Assembly: GCA_019113675.1 (NCBI GenBank)
Contig: DXHA01000076.1
Location: forward strand, 1 to 42,398
Length of the DNA: 42,398 nt
Direction: 5' to 3'
Origin: Candidatus Yaniella excrementigallinarum
GTDB lineage: Bacteria; Actinomycetota; Actinomycetes; Actinomycetales; Micrococcaceae
This document shows positions 20,327 through 29,045 of the stretch, piece after piece. The notes beneath the pieces are model-generated. The model ran no database searches. It was not told the DNA's origin and was given only the letters and a program-made list of their open reading frames with translations. A program made the translations under genes and the position numbers. Every line of letters starts with the position of its first letter. Position 1 is the first letter of the stretch.

Positions 20327-20941
20327 TCATCTGCTAGTCGTATTGCCGGTCAGATCTGACCAGACTGTAGCGACCTGAGCCCGAGTCTCGTCCAGTGTGC
20401 CAGAATTATCAATACACCAGTCAGCAACGGCCCGCCGCTGCTCATCGGTTGCCTGGGCTGCAATCCGTGACTTGGCATCGGTAGCATCCATCCCACGGAC
20501 ATCCACTAAGCGTTGAAGACGAGTTTGATAATCTGCAATTACCACGATGACTCCGTCAAATTGTTGTGCTTGACCGGTTTCAATAAGAAGGGGGATGTCT
20601 TCGATAATCACGGCGTGTTGGGGATCTGTTGCCAATGCTGCTTCGCGCAATCGGGCGGATTCGGCACGCACTGCCGGATGGACGATACCGTTGAGCTGCT
20701 GACGTGCGTCGTCGTCGTTGAAGACAATCTTTGCCAGGGCTTGGCGGTCAAGGCGTCCTGTCTCATCCAGTAGGTGCTGGCCAAAGGCGGTGGCCACTTC
20801 GTCTAGCACCGGTTGGCCTGGTTCCATCAGCTCGCGAGAGATGGCGTCAGCATCGATGATCGTTGCGCCGTGGTCGGCGAAGAATTCCGCAACGGTTGAT
20901 TTACCGGATCCGATGCCGCCGGTCAAGGCGAGATGACGCAT
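20327..20941 (-). CDS. coaE: Dephospho-CoA kinase
   Basis: Catalyses the last step of coenzyme A synthesis, ATP-dependent phosphorylation of dephospho-CoA at the ribose 3' hydroxyl. The 204-aa protein starts with the P-loop GGIGSGKST (residues 8-16), and the DADAISRE and IEDIPLLIE motifs match the family. ATG 20941 has TAGGAG 5 nt upstream. In other actinobacteria it lies directly between rpsA and uvrB; here a three-gene cassette on the other strand separates it from rpsA. It is divergent from the IMPACT-family gene, 26 bp apart. Confidence 0.95.
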   Translation of the reverse strand: MRHLALTGGIGSGKSTVAEFFADHGATIIDADAISRELMEPGQPVLDEVATAFGQHLLDETGRLDRQALAKIVFNDDDARQQLNGIVHPAVRAESARLREAALATDPQHAVIIEDIPLLIETGQAQQFDGVIVVIADYQTRLQRLVDVRGMDATDAKSRIAAQATDEQRRAVADWCIDNSGTLDETRAQVATVWSDLTGNTTSR

Positions 20942-20954
20942 GAAAACTCCTAGG

Positions 20955-20970
20955 TAGACTTGTGGTTATG
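20955..20970 (+). promoter_or_regulatory. Candidate leaderless promoter (TAGACT-N7-ATG)
   Basis: TAGACT at 20955-20960 sits 7 nt before the ATG at 20968. No matching -35 or ribosome-binding site is seen. The gap to the divergent coaE start is only 26 bp, leaving little room for a longer leader. Confidence 0.5.
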
Positions 20971-21666
20971 CATTTTGCTGATTCTGCTCGTAATAGCCGT
21001 TATACCGTGGTGGCACATGACAATCCAGTGGAGGTCCGCCTCGATATTCGCCGCTCTGAGTTTATCGGAATGATCCGTCGAGTTGATTCAGAGGATGCGG
21101 CACGTGCTTGGATAGATGAGGTGCGTGGCGTTCATCATGCAGCCACTCACGTGGTGCCGGCATTTGTGCTTGGCGCAGATCGGGATATTCAGCGTTCCTC
21201 CGATGATGGTGAACCGGCTGGTACTGCCGGGATGCCTATGCTGCAGGCTTTGACGAATTACCGTGCTGTACATGCTGGCCAAGAATGCGCCGATATTTCG
21301 GATATTTGTGCCATCGTGGTGCGCTATTTTGGTGGGATCAAACTGGGTGCTGGTGGTTTGGTTCGTGCCTATTCAGATACCGTAGTCGCCACACTAGAAC
21401 AAACACCACTGGTAGTGCGCCAACGAATGTTACTTGTGAATATTCATGCACCGCATGCTGAGGTCGGTCGAGTCGAAAACGACCTACGTTCGGCAAATTT
21501 TGCTGTCTTAGGAACGGATTACGCAGGTTCTACTGCAAAGATCACTGTAGGTCTGGACGATGTTGACCACGCGCTAGAACACTTCAACACACGGCTAGCA
21601 GCAATGACTGCCGGTGCCCTGCAGGCAGAAGCCGTTGGCATCCAGTGGCAGGATAGGCTGACATGA
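20968..21666 (+). CDS. yigZ: IMPACT/YigZ family protein
   Basis: 232-aa protein of the IMPACT (UPF0029)/YigZ family. The first ~125 residues carry the conserved SSDDGEPAGTAG motif followed by VVRYFGGIKLGAGGLVRAY; the C-terminal part is the DUF1949-type ferredoxin-like domain. YIH1/IMPACT proteins in eukaryotes regulate Gcn2, but the bacterial function is unknown. I chose ATG 20968 over GTG 20962 because TAGACT sits 7 nt upstream. Its stop overlaps the next start (ATGA), so it is translationally coupled to the methyltransferase. Confidence 0.92.
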   Translation: MHFADSARNSRYTVVAHDNPVEVRLDIRRSEFIGMIRRVDSEDAARAWIDEVRGVHHAATHVVPAFVLGADRDIQRSSDDGEPAGTAGMPMLQALTNYRAVHAGQECADISDICAIVVRYFGGIKLGAGGLVRAYSDTVVATLEQTPLVVRQRMLLVNIHAPHAEVGRVENDLRSANFAVLGTDYAGSTAKITVGLDDVDHALEHFNTRLAAMTAGALQAEAVGIQWQDRLT

Positions 21667-22748
21667 TTCAAAGCAAAGTCGTACCCGATAATGTTGACCG
21701 AATGCTGTTACAGGTTCTGGATGAAACGTTGACGGCTGAGCCCTGGCGAACAACTGCCCCGTTTGTTGTGATCAATGATGTTTCCGGGGCGCTTAGCGCC
21801 TGGGCGAGAGAACAGAAGCTACAGGTACGGTTTGTACAAGATTCGGCCGGGCTGGCAGCAGACCAAGCGTCCATCACCGGGCCGGTGGCTACAGCCGTCT
21901 CGCCGGATATTCTAGATGGCGTCGCAACGGTGGTCTACCGGTTGGCTCGGCCACTGGAGGCTTTAGAAGAAGTCTCGTGGCAGATCGCACGCTGGGCAGA
22001 TAAACAAGTAATGTTCTTAGCCGGGCAGTTGCAACGGCACCTGAATTTTTCGATGAATAAGGTACTAGAAGCATCGTTTAGTCATGTTTCGGCTTCACGA
22101 GGTTATCATAAAGCTCGTGCATTGCGTGCACAGGAACCAAAAGGCCTAGTTGGTGATGCACCGCCACGGATCCCACGGAAAAATACGGTGCAGATAGCAT
22201 CACATACCTTACAGCTACGAGCTTACGGGCTCACTTTTGGTGCGGCCAGACTCGATCCGGGAACCCGGTTGCTGTTAGAAAGTTTGATGCCCTATCATGC
22301 AAAGTATTTTGGTCCGGATACTGTAGGAGTAGATTTAGGCTGTGGTAATGGTACTATCGCCACGTTTCTTGCGCGGTGCACTGCCGTTGGCCACTTGATC
22401 GCCACCGATGATTCAGCTTCAGCTGTGCGATCCACTGCGGCGACTCTGGCGGCCAATAACGTAGACGGCGTGCACGTGATGCATCAGTCTGGGTTAGTCC
22501 AGTTGGGTAATGCCAGTGTCGATGTGGTGGTGCTGAATCCGCCATTTCATGATGGGACTGAACTTACCAGCGACATTGCGCATTTTCTGTTCGCTGAAGC
22601 ATCCCGCGCATTGAAGCCAGGTGGTGTACTGTTTACCGTATTCAATAGGTCCCGGGGCTATCGTGCACAATTGCAACACAGCGTGGGTCCGACCCGCCAG
22701 ATAGCTGGAGATCGGCGATTTATCGTTACTCAGTCACAGAAGGTTTGA
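21663..22748 (+). CDS. RsmC/RlmG-like class I SAM methyltransferase
   Basis: 361-aa methyltransferase with an N-terminal non-catalytic domain (about 1-175) and a C-terminal Rossmann domain. VDLGCGNG (223-230) binds SAM and NPPFH (292-296) is the catalytic motif of amino-methylating enzymes. The architecture matches RsmC (16S rRNA m2G1207) and RlmG (23S rRNA m2G1835), so an rRNA guanine-N2 methyltransferase is the best guess; the site cannot be told from sequence. It starts within the yigZ stop and trpF follows after 4 bp. Confidence 0.85.
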   Translation: MIQSKVVPDNVDRMLLQVLDETLTAEPWRTTAPFVVINDVSGALSAWAREQKLQVRFVQDSAGLAADQASITGPVATAVSPDILDGVATVVYRLARPLEALEEVSWQIARWADKQVMFLAGQLQRHLNFSMNKVLEASFSHVSASRGYHKARALRAQEPKGLVGDAPPRIPRKNTVQIASHTLQLRAYGLTFGAARLDPGTRLLLESLMPYHAKYFGPDTVGVDLGCGNGTIATFLARCTAVGHLIATDDSASAVRSTAATLAANNVDGVHVMHQSGLVQLGNASVDVVVLNPPFHDGTELTSDIAHFLFAEASRALKPGGVLFTVFNRSRGYRAQLQHSVGPTRQIAGDRRFIVTQSQKV

Positions 22749-22752
22749 GGCT

Positions 22753-23301
22753 ATGTCTAAGCTCTATGTCAAAGTATGCGGCATCACGACTGCAGAACAG
22801 TTGGAGTGGGCCATTGAATTGGGGTACGACGCTGTAGGCTTCATGCAAGCTCCGCAATCCAAACGCCTAATTGACACTGAGACGGTACGTCAACTTGCCG
22901 CACGTGCGGCAAAACGCATCGATACTTTCGCAGTTGGGCTGACCCTAGACCACGTCGAACCGATTATGCATGAGGTGGATACCGTCCAGCTGTATGAGCC
23001 TGCTGAGGTGAACTCGTTAGCGCTAGCTTCAGAGACTCCCCCGGCCGCTACCGAAGACTTAGATTTTTGGTTTTATGATGCTTCCCACGGGACTGGCCGG
23101 TTTGCTGCCATTCCCGATTGGGTTAGTGATATTGATGCTCGGGTTATCTTAGCCGGTGGTCTCAACCCAGATAATGTGGCTGATGTTGTGGCCCGATATC
23201 ATCCAGATGGCGTTGATGTTTCGTCCGGTGTCGAATCGTCGCCCGGTGAGAAAAATTATGCGTTGCTTAAGGCGTTTATCGAGGCGGTCCGGGCCGCGTA
23301 G
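22753..23301 (+). CDS. trpF: Phosphoribosylanthranilate isomerase (stand-alone TrpF)
   Basis: Catalyses isomerisation of phosphoribosylanthranilate in tryptophan synthesis. The 182-aa TIM barrel has KVCGIT with the catalytic Cys9, a candidate general acid Asp109 (in FYDASHGTG), LAGGLNPDNV (133-142) and GVDVSSGVESSPG (153-165), which are family signatures. VQLYE replaces the usual VQLHG and SKR the usual SPR, and the protein is shorter than the usual ~200 residues, so it is divergent. Many actinobacteria lack TrpF and use PriA instead. It lies ~17 kb from the trp cluster, 4 bp after the methyltransferase. Confidence 0.87.
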   Translation: MSKLYVKVCGITTAEQLEWAIELGYDAVGFMQAPQSKRLIDTETVRQLAARAAKRIDTFAVGLTLDHVEPIMHEVDTVQLYEPAEVNSLALASETPPAATEDLDFWFYDASHGTGRFAAIPDWVSDIDARVILAGGLNPDNVADVVARYHPDGVDVSSGVESSPGEKNYALLKAFIEAVRAA

Positions 23302-23348
23302 AACACTGGGTGTTATAGGGTAGTAATCTCGTATTTGCCATGTTAACG

Positions 23349-23386
23349 CCGAAGGCCGCTACTGTTTTACAGTAGCGACCTTTCGG
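23349..23386. terminator. Bidirectional hairpin between convergent trpF and rpsA
   Basis: Left arm 23349-23365 pairs with right arm 23369-23386 with one mismatch and one bulge, closing on a TTT/A loop. It lies between the trpF stop (23301) and the rpsA stop (23408) and can end both transcripts. Confidence 0.75.
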
Positions 23387-23407
23387 TATGCCCGGCGGGC
23401 TGACGGT

Positions 23408-24874
23408 TTAGTTACCGGTCAGTTTTTCCCGCAGTGCTGCGAGAGCTTCGTCGGATGCCAACGTACCGGAATCGTCGACCTGAGTTTGCTCATCACCCGA
23501 GGAGTACGATGTTGCGCCGGTATCCGTTGGTTCGGATGCAGCAACTTCTGCTGCTTCTGCCATATGACGGGCAACCTGTTCTTTGTGAGCTTCCCAACGT
23601 GCTTGGGCGTCAGCGTACTGCTGCTCCCATGCGGCGCGTTCTGCTTCGAAGCCTTCCATCCATTCATTGGTTTCAGGATCGAAGCCTTCTGGGTATTTGT
23701 AGTTGCCTTCTTCATCGTAGTCGGCAGCCATACCGTAGAGCGCTGGGTCGAAGTCGGTGCCTTCTGGGTCCACGCCTTCGTTAGCCTGTTTGAGTGACAG
23801 GGAAATACGGCGACGCTCCAGGTCAATGTCAATGACCTTGACGTACAGAACTTCGTTGACCGAGACAACCTGTTCAGCGGTGTCGATGTGACGGTTAGCC
23901 AGTTCGGAAATGTGAACCAGACCTTCGATACCATCTTCTACGCGAACAAATGCACCGAATGGCACCAGCTTGGTGACCTTGCCCGGTACAATCTGGCCCA
24001 GGGCGTGGGTGCGTGCAAAGACCTGCCATGGGTCTTCCTGTGTTGCCTTGAGCGATAGGGATACACGTTCTCGATCCATATCGACGTCGAGTACTTCTAC
24101 AGTGACTTCCTGGCCAACTTCGACAACCTCTGATGGGTGATCGATATGTTTCCAGGACAGTTCCGAAACGTGCACCAGACCGTCGACTCCACCGAGATCC
24201 ACGAATGCACCGAAGTTGACAATCGAGGAAACGGTACCGGTACGGACTTGGCCCTTCTGCAATGCTTGCAAGAAGTTGGAGCGAGTTTCGGATTGTGTCT
24301 GTTCCAGCCAAGCACGGCGGGACAGGACAACGTTGTTACGGTTCTTATCCAATTCAATGATTTTGGCTTCGAGCTCTTGTCCGACGTATGGTGCCAAGTC
24401 GCGGACACGACGCATCTCAACCAAGGACGCGGGCAAGAACCCACGTAGACCGATGTCGAGGATCAGACCGCCCTTGACAACTTCGATCACGGTACCGGTG
24501 ACAACACCGTCTTCTTCCTTGACTTTTTCGATGTCGCCCCAAGCACGCTCGTACTGTGCGCGTTTCTTGGAGAGAATGAGGCGGCCTTCTTTATCTTCTT
24601 TGGTAAGAACCAGCGCTTCTACGGAATCGCCAACCTCAACGACTTCGTCAGGATCAACGTCGTTTTTGATGGACAATTCACGTGAAGGGATGACACCTTC
24701 GGTCTTATAGCCGATATCGAGCAGTACTTCGTCTCGATCGACTTTGACGACGGTGCCTGCCACCAGGTCGCCATCGTTGAAGTATTTGATGGTCTCGTCG
24801 ACTGCAGCCATGAACTCTTCGGCCGAGCCGATGTCATTGACAGCGACCTGCGGGGCGTTACTAGTAGTGGTCAT
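23408..24874 (-). CDS. rpsA: 30S ribosomal protein S1
   Basis: RNA-binding ribosomal protein that helps load mRNA. The 488-aa protein has four S1 (OB-fold) repeats, at about residues 33-105, 120-185, 206-274 and 291-360; repeats 3 and 4 each contain the VHISEL or VHVSEL-type signature. The last ~125 residues are acidic and low in complexity, as in other actinobacterial S1. ATG 24874 has GGAG about 10 nt upstream. A consensus-like promoter lies ~110 bp upstream. The gene is between polA and, normally, coaE. Confidence 0.97.
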   Translation of the reverse strand: MTTTSNAPQVAVNDIGSAEEFMAAVDETIKYFNDGDLVAGTVVKVDRDEVLLDIGYKTEGVIPSRELSIKNDVDPDEVVEVGDSVEALVLTKEDKEGRLILSKKRAQYERAWGDIEKVKEEDGVVTGTVIEVVKGGLILDIGLRGFLPASLVEMRRVRDLAPYVGQELEAKIIELDKNRNNVVLSRRAWLEQTQSETRSNFLQALQKGQVRTGTVSSIVNFGAFVDLGGVDGLVHVSELSWKHIDHPSEVVEVGQEVTVEVLDVDMDRERVSLSLKATQEDPWQVFARTHALGQIVPGKVTKLVPFGAFVRVEDGIEGLVHISELANRHIDTAEQVVSVNEVLYVKVIDIDLERRRISLSLKQANEGVDPEGTDFDPALYGMAADYDEEGNYKYPEGFDPETNEWMEGFEAERAAWEQQYADAQARWEAHKEQVARHMAEAAEVAASEPTDTGATSYSSGDEQTQVDDSGTLASDEALAALREKLTGN

Positions 24875-25102
24875 GTAGTAGGGACTCCGATATGGATTAA
24901 TATGATTGATAAACTTACTGATTTTACGACGCAGCTATACGGCGGCATCGTAGGTGTTTTGCTGCTAAATTTGGCAACATTTAATATACTACGGTATACG
25001 TCCTGTCAAAATCAACGTAAGAAGTGTTGGGGTTTTCGCGGAATCACGCCGGTTTTCAACGGTTATTGGTCGGCAGTGATTCACTAGGAAGCGCCAAGTT
25101 GC
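24875..25102 (-). promoter_or_regulatory. rpsA leader region with a strong promoter
   Basis: On the minus strand a perfect TTGACA (25004-25009) is followed after 17 bp by TATTAA (24981-24986); an overlapping TATATT gives a 15-bp alternative. Transcription would begin near 24974, leaving a ~100-nt rpsA leader. Nothing else is clear in the 228 bp; an open frame on the plus strand (24902-25087) looks non-coding. Confidence 0.65.
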
Positions 25103-27907
25103 CTAGTGGGCTGCTTCGTGCCACGAGTAGCCTTTTCCAATCTGGACATCCAATGGGACTCGCAGACTAGCTGCCGAAGACATTTCTTCTATGAGAATAG
25201 TTTGGGCGGCTTCGATTTCTGAGTCGATGACCTCGATGATCAGTTCGTCATGAACTTGTAAAATCATGCGTGATTTGAGGTTTTCCTGCTCTAATCTGGA
25301 TTGCACACCCAACATGGCCTTTTTAATAAGGTCGGCTGCAGACCCTTGGATCGGTGCGTTTAGAGCTGCTCGTTCGGCCATTTCACGTAGTTGACGGTTA
25401 TCTGATTGCAGATCGGGTAAGTAGCGTCGACGTCCAAGCATGGTTTCGGTATAGCCATCCTTACGGGCTTGGCGAACCACACTGCGCAGGTAATGCTGAA
25501 CAGCACCGAAGCGATCAAAATAACTGGTCATTAGTTCACGGGCCTCGTCCACAGAAATCCGCAGCTGTCGTGACAAGCCGAAGGAACTAAGACCATAGGC
25601 CAGCCCATAGGACATGGCTTTAACTTTATCGCGCATAGAGGTAGTGACCTCTTCAGGTGCGACGTCAAAGACCTGGGACCCGACGAAGCGGTGCAGGTCT
25701 TCACCGTGCTGGTAGGCCTGGATTAGTCCTTCGTCCTGGGACATATGCGCCATAATGCGCATTTCAATCTGCGAATAATCGGCGGTTAGTAGTGTGGTGG
25801 GTTCATCAGAATACGGGTTGGTTCCCGCCACGAAGATATCACGAATTTGGCGTCCCGCCGGAGTACGCACTGGGATGTTTTGTAGGTTTGGATTTAGCGA
25901 CGACAACCGTCCCGTGGCAGCAGCCGTTTGAGAAAAACGGGTATGGATTCGCTGATCATCGGCAATGGAATCTAATAGTCCTTGAACAGTTTGACGCAAT
26001 TTGGTGGCATCTCGGAAGGCCATCAAATTATGTAAGAAGGCGTGATCCGTTTTTTCCAATAGATCTGCCAACGAGTCAGCATCTGTGGAATAGCCGGTTT
26101 TAGTTTTTCGCGTCTTGGGCATATCAAGAGTTTCAAAAAGCACAGATTGCAGTTGTTTTGGTGAGGCAAGATTGACCTCCTGGCCCCCGATGGCAGCGAA
26201 TGCCGATTGTTGGGCTTTAGCAACTTCTTCGGTAAAGCCATCAAGCAGGTTATCTAGCCGCTGGCGATCGATACCAATACCAGTCAATTCCATCTTGGCT
26301 AGTACCACCGATAATGGGATTTCTAAATCATGCAGTAACCCGACGGCTCCGCGTCGCTGCAATTCAACCCCCATGGTCTCATTGAGCCGATGGATCATCC
26401 AGGCATTTCGGGCATACTGTGCCAATTGTTCGGTGTTGTTTTCCTCTAGCCCATCGATTGCAAGCTGGCCTTGGTTGATGCTTTGCGTGATAGCATCCAG
26501 GCGGGTATTTAGATATGTTTGTACGAGATCGGCCAGTTCATAGCCGCGGCGGTCTGGTTGCAGAATATAGGCCGATAGCAACACATCATCTTCAACGGCT
26601 ACTATCGAAGTCTCAACGTCTGTTACGGCTGGCAGCGAAGAACGTTCAGGTGTGGTAGCAAGCGCTTTCAAAACTGTTTTGAGGTCGTAGACAACTTTGG
26701 TGTAGGCCTCGTTGCCCAAAAACTCGGTGATGGCCTTTCCTAGTTGTTCATCGGCGGTCTCCAGATCGATAACCGCGGTGGCGTTTTCGGTAGCCAGCCC
26801 TACACCAAGAATTTCACCATAATCACCGGGGGCCGGGATTTTGCGCCGAGTGATGGTCGCCGGCGAAGTGATATTGAAGAATACTGAAACTGGCTCGGCG
26901 ATATTGGCTAGAAAACCCTGCCATGCATTGATGTCGTTGATAAGCGCGGCCTCGGGGAGGTCTTCGGCTGGGGCTTGTTCTTCTGCGCCACCAAGTCGCT
27001 GTTCAAAGGTGCTAAAGACACGATCTCGAATCGTGTTGAATTCCAATGCATCGAAAAGTTCGGCCACCAGGTTTCGATCCGGGTTGGCCAGAGCAGTGTC
27101 GGTAATCTCAACAGGCAGTTGCAGATCCGTAATGAGGGCGTTGAGTTCGCGGTTTCGTTTGACATCGTCGAGGTGTTCACGCAGTGCGGCTCCCTTTTTA
27201 CCCCCAATGGAATCAATATTGTCCAAGATACCTTTGAGACTGCCATATTTATTGAGCCATCGGGCGGCAAAGCCGGGACCAACCCCCGGTACCCCGGGTA
27301 GGTTATCGGCGGTCTCACCCACCAGAGCGGCTAACTCCGGGTACTGCATAGGGGTGACACCGTAACGTTCAACGATGGCGTCGGCGTCAAATGGTGGGAG
27401 TTCAGAGACCCCACGCATCGGGTAGAGCACAGTGACGTCGTCATTAATGAGCTGGAAGGTATCACGATCACCTGAAACGATACGAGCCTGCCATCCGGCT
27501 TCAGCGGCCGAGGTGGCCATGGTGGCTACGATATCGTCTGCTTCGTAGCCGTCTACTTCGATGGTGGGGATATTCAGCGCGTCCATGACCTGTTTGATGA
27601 GATCAATTTGGCCGTGGAATTCATCGGGGGTTTTATCCCTGCCAGCTTTGTATTCGGGATATTGTTCCGTCCGAAAAGTCGGCGTGCCCAAATCGAAGGC
27701 AACCGCCACATGGGTGGGTTGTTGTTCTCGGATCATTGCCAACAACATGTTGACAAAACCATACACGGCGTTGGTGTGCTGGCCGGTGGTGGTTTGGAAG
27801 TTTTCGGCTGGTAATGCAAAAAAGGCCCGGTAGGCCATGGAATGGCCATCAATGACCATCAGCGTATTCGGAGCAGAATCTGAAGCAGTATGTTTCGAAG
27901 CAGTCAC
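25103..27907 (-). CDS. polA: DNA polymerase I
   Basis: Repair and Okazaki-fragment polymerase. The protein of about 934 aa has an N-terminal 5'-3' exonuclease/flap domain (DGHSMAYRAFF and the VDGYEADD region), a middle 3'-5' exonuclease-like domain, and a C-terminal family A polymerase with DYSQIE (metal-binding Asp) and QVHDE. The usual DxE motif of the proofreading site is not visible in the middle domain, so proofreading is probably absent, as in other actinobacterial PolA. I chose GTG 27907 because TAGACT (27915-27920) is 7 nt upstream; an in-frame GTG at 27928 is the longer alternative. Confidence 0.96.
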   Translation of the reverse strand: MTASKHTASDSAPNTLMVIDGHSMAYRAFFALPAENFQTTTGQHTNAVYGFVNMLLAMIREQQPTHVAVAFDLGTPTFRTEQYPEYKAGRDKTPDEFHGQIDLIKQVMDALNIPTIEVDGYEADDIVATMATSAAEAGWQARIVSGDRDTFQLINDDVTVLYPMRGVSELPPFDADAIVERYGVTPMQYPELAALVGETADNLPGVPGVGPGFAARWLNKYGSLKGILDNIDSIGGKKGAALREHLDDVKRNRELNALITDLQLPVEITDTALANPDRNLVAELFDALEFNTIRDRVFSTFEQRLGGAEEQAPAEDLPEAALINDINAWQGFLANIAEPVSVFFNITSPATITRRKIPAPGDYGEILGVGLATENATAVIDLETADEQLGKAITEFLGNEAYTKVVYDLKTVLKALATTPERSSLPAVTDVETSIVAVEDDVLLSAYILQPDRRGYELADLVQTYLNTRLDAITQSINQGQLAIDGLEENNTEQLAQYARNAWMIHRLNETMGVELQRRGAVGLLHDLEIPLSVVLAKMELTGIGIDRQRLDNLLDGFTEEVAKAQQSAFAAIGGQEVNLASPKQLQSVLFETLDMPKTRKTKTGYSTDADSLADLLEKTDHAFLHNLMAFRDATKLRQTVQGLLDSIADDQRIHTRFSQTAAATGRLSSLNPNLQNIPVRTPAGRQIRDIFVAGTNPYSDEPTTLLTADYSQIEMRIMAHMSQDEGLIQAYQHGEDLHRFVGSQVFDVAPEEVTTSMRDKVKAMSYGLAYGLSSFGLSRQLRISVDEARELMTSYFDRFGAVQHYLRSVVRQARKDGYTETMLGRRRYLPDLQSDNRQLREMAERAALNAPIQGSAADLIKKAMLGVQSRLEQENLKSRMILQVHDELIIEVIDSEIEAAQTILIEEMSSAASLRVPLDVQIGKGYSWHEAAH

Positions 27908-27914
27908 GCTGTCT

Positions 27915-27920
27915 AGTCTA
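27915..27920 (-). promoter_or_regulatory. Candidate -10 box for leaderless polA
   Basis: TAGACT on the minus strand is exactly 7 nt before the GTG at 27907. There is no ribosome-binding site. A -35 is not recognised. Confidence 0.5.
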
Positions 27921-27946
27921 ACGAGCACAACGCTCGGGCGCCGATT

Positions 27947-28372
27947 TTATCCCCAGTTGTCGTTCTGAGCTGCCTCATCAACGTTTTCTTCTGGTTCTTC
28001 GACGTCTTCGTCCGGCTCTCCGATGTCTTCAACGACACCTTGATCTTCGGCAAGGTGATCAAAGTGGCCAGGACGTAGCGGGCTACCTGTCAGGTAGGCC
28101 GAACGGGCTATGGCCATCGATCCGATAGAGGAGGTAGCTAATTGTAGAAACAAGATGATGAGCAGTTTGATGAGGTTTTGCCATGAAGGTGTCAGAATAA
28201 ACACCCCGATAACAAGCACCGAAATCCCTAAGCCTGCTGCTGTGCCCACCGCGGAGATACGCTGATAGGTGTCTGTGAATCTAAACAGTCCGATGGCGGC
28301 GATGCTGAAGATTAGGACCCCGGCAAGAACAAATACGTTGCCGATAATATCTAAAATCACGGTGGTATCCAT
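27947..28372 (-). CDS. mrpG: Mrp Na+/H+ antiporter subunit G
   Basis: 141-aa membrane subunit with three transmembrane segments in residues 1-90 and an acidic tail of about 35 residues (DEDVEEPEENVDE region). The sequence around LFRFTDTYQRISAVGTAAG is typical of MrpG/MnhG/PhaG. Together with A-F it forms the secondary cation/proton antiporter complex in the membrane. Its ATG overlaps the mrpF stop by one nucleotide (TAATG). It is the last gene of the operon. Confidence 0.92.
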   Translation of the reverse strand: MDTTVILDIIGNVFVLAGVLIFSIAAIGLFRFTDTYQRISAVGTAAGLGISVLVIGVFILTPSWQNLIKLLIILFLQLATSSIGSMAIARSAYLTGSPLRPGHFDHLAEDQGVVEDIGEPDEDVEEPEENVDEAAQNDNWG

Positions 28373-28641
28373 TAGCGCCTCCCCCTGGTTAGGGCGCGGG
28401 CAAGGGAGATGGCCGAGAGGAATCCTACGACAGAAGCGACCAAGATGAGATCGAAGAAGAATTGTCCGGCAAGCAGCACACCGATAAATGCGAGCATACC
28501 GGTAAAAGAGAACATGAGTAGGTCTGCCGAGACGGCACGATCGGCGTCGGTAGGTGCGGTTAGTATCCGGTAAGCCACCGCGATCATACAGGCGGCCAGT
28601 ACTGTTAGGCCAATATAGAGACCAAAATTGAGGGCGGTCAT
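28372..28641 (-). CDS. mrpF: Mrp Na+/H+ antiporter subunit F
   Basis: 89-aa protein with three transmembrane helices; the APTDADRAVSADLL segment after helix 1 is the MrpF hallmark with the conserved Asp-Arg pair. Normal length. It overlaps mrpE (ATGA) and mrpG, consistent with coupled translation of a stoichiometric complex. Confidence 0.92.
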   Translation of the reverse strand: MTALNFGLYIGLTVLAACMIAVAYRILTAPTDADRAVSADLLMFSFTGMLAFIGVLLAGQFFFDLILVASVVGFLSAISLARALTRGRR

Positions 28642-29045
28642 CTGCGGGCCCTCCTGGGCAAGTGACGATTGGTTTGATCTACGGTGCGCGGGTCAAAACC
28701 TTCCCGACGCATGGCCGTGATGATGTGGTTTTGCATGTCGATGGAGCCGTCGGCAACGGCTGCGGGGTCGCCGTCGTAGAGGGAATGCACATAAATCCAG
28801 CGGGTGCCGTCATCGTCGATTTCTGTTCCCAGCGTTAGGGTGCCAGGCGTGATGGTAATCAACGCTGACAGCATGGTGACTTCGGCATCGGTGCGGCAAT
28901 CGGTACGAACCCTGGCGATGCCGGGGTGGGCGTTGATGCCAGGGAAAGCAAGATCTTTCAGGACGGCCCACGAAGAGCTGATGAGTTGGCCGATAAACCA
29001 GATGATCAGCCAGATCCAACGGGGCAACCAGGTCAGTATGGTCAT
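28638..29045 (-). CDS. mrpE: Mrp Na+/H+ antiporter subunit E
   Basis: 135-aa subunit with an N-terminal membrane segment and a soluble domain. The region LSALITITPGTLTLG followed by IYVHSLYDGDP is characteristic of MrpE/PhaE. It is shorter than some homologues because the first helical pair is reduced to one hairpin. It overlaps mrpD and mrpF by 4 nt each. Confidence 0.9.
   Translation of the reverse strand: MTILTWLPRWIWLIIWFIGQLISSSWAVLKDLAFPGINAHPGIARVRTDCRTDAEVTMLSALITITPGTLTLGTEIDDDGTRWIYVHSLYDGDPAAVADGSIDMQNHIITAMRREGFDPRTVDQTNRHLPRRARR

Noticed and set aside
24902-25087. Short open frame of 61 codons between rpsA and polA on the plus strand
   Set aside because: It overlaps the rpsA promoter and leader, has no ribosome-binding site and no recognisable domain.
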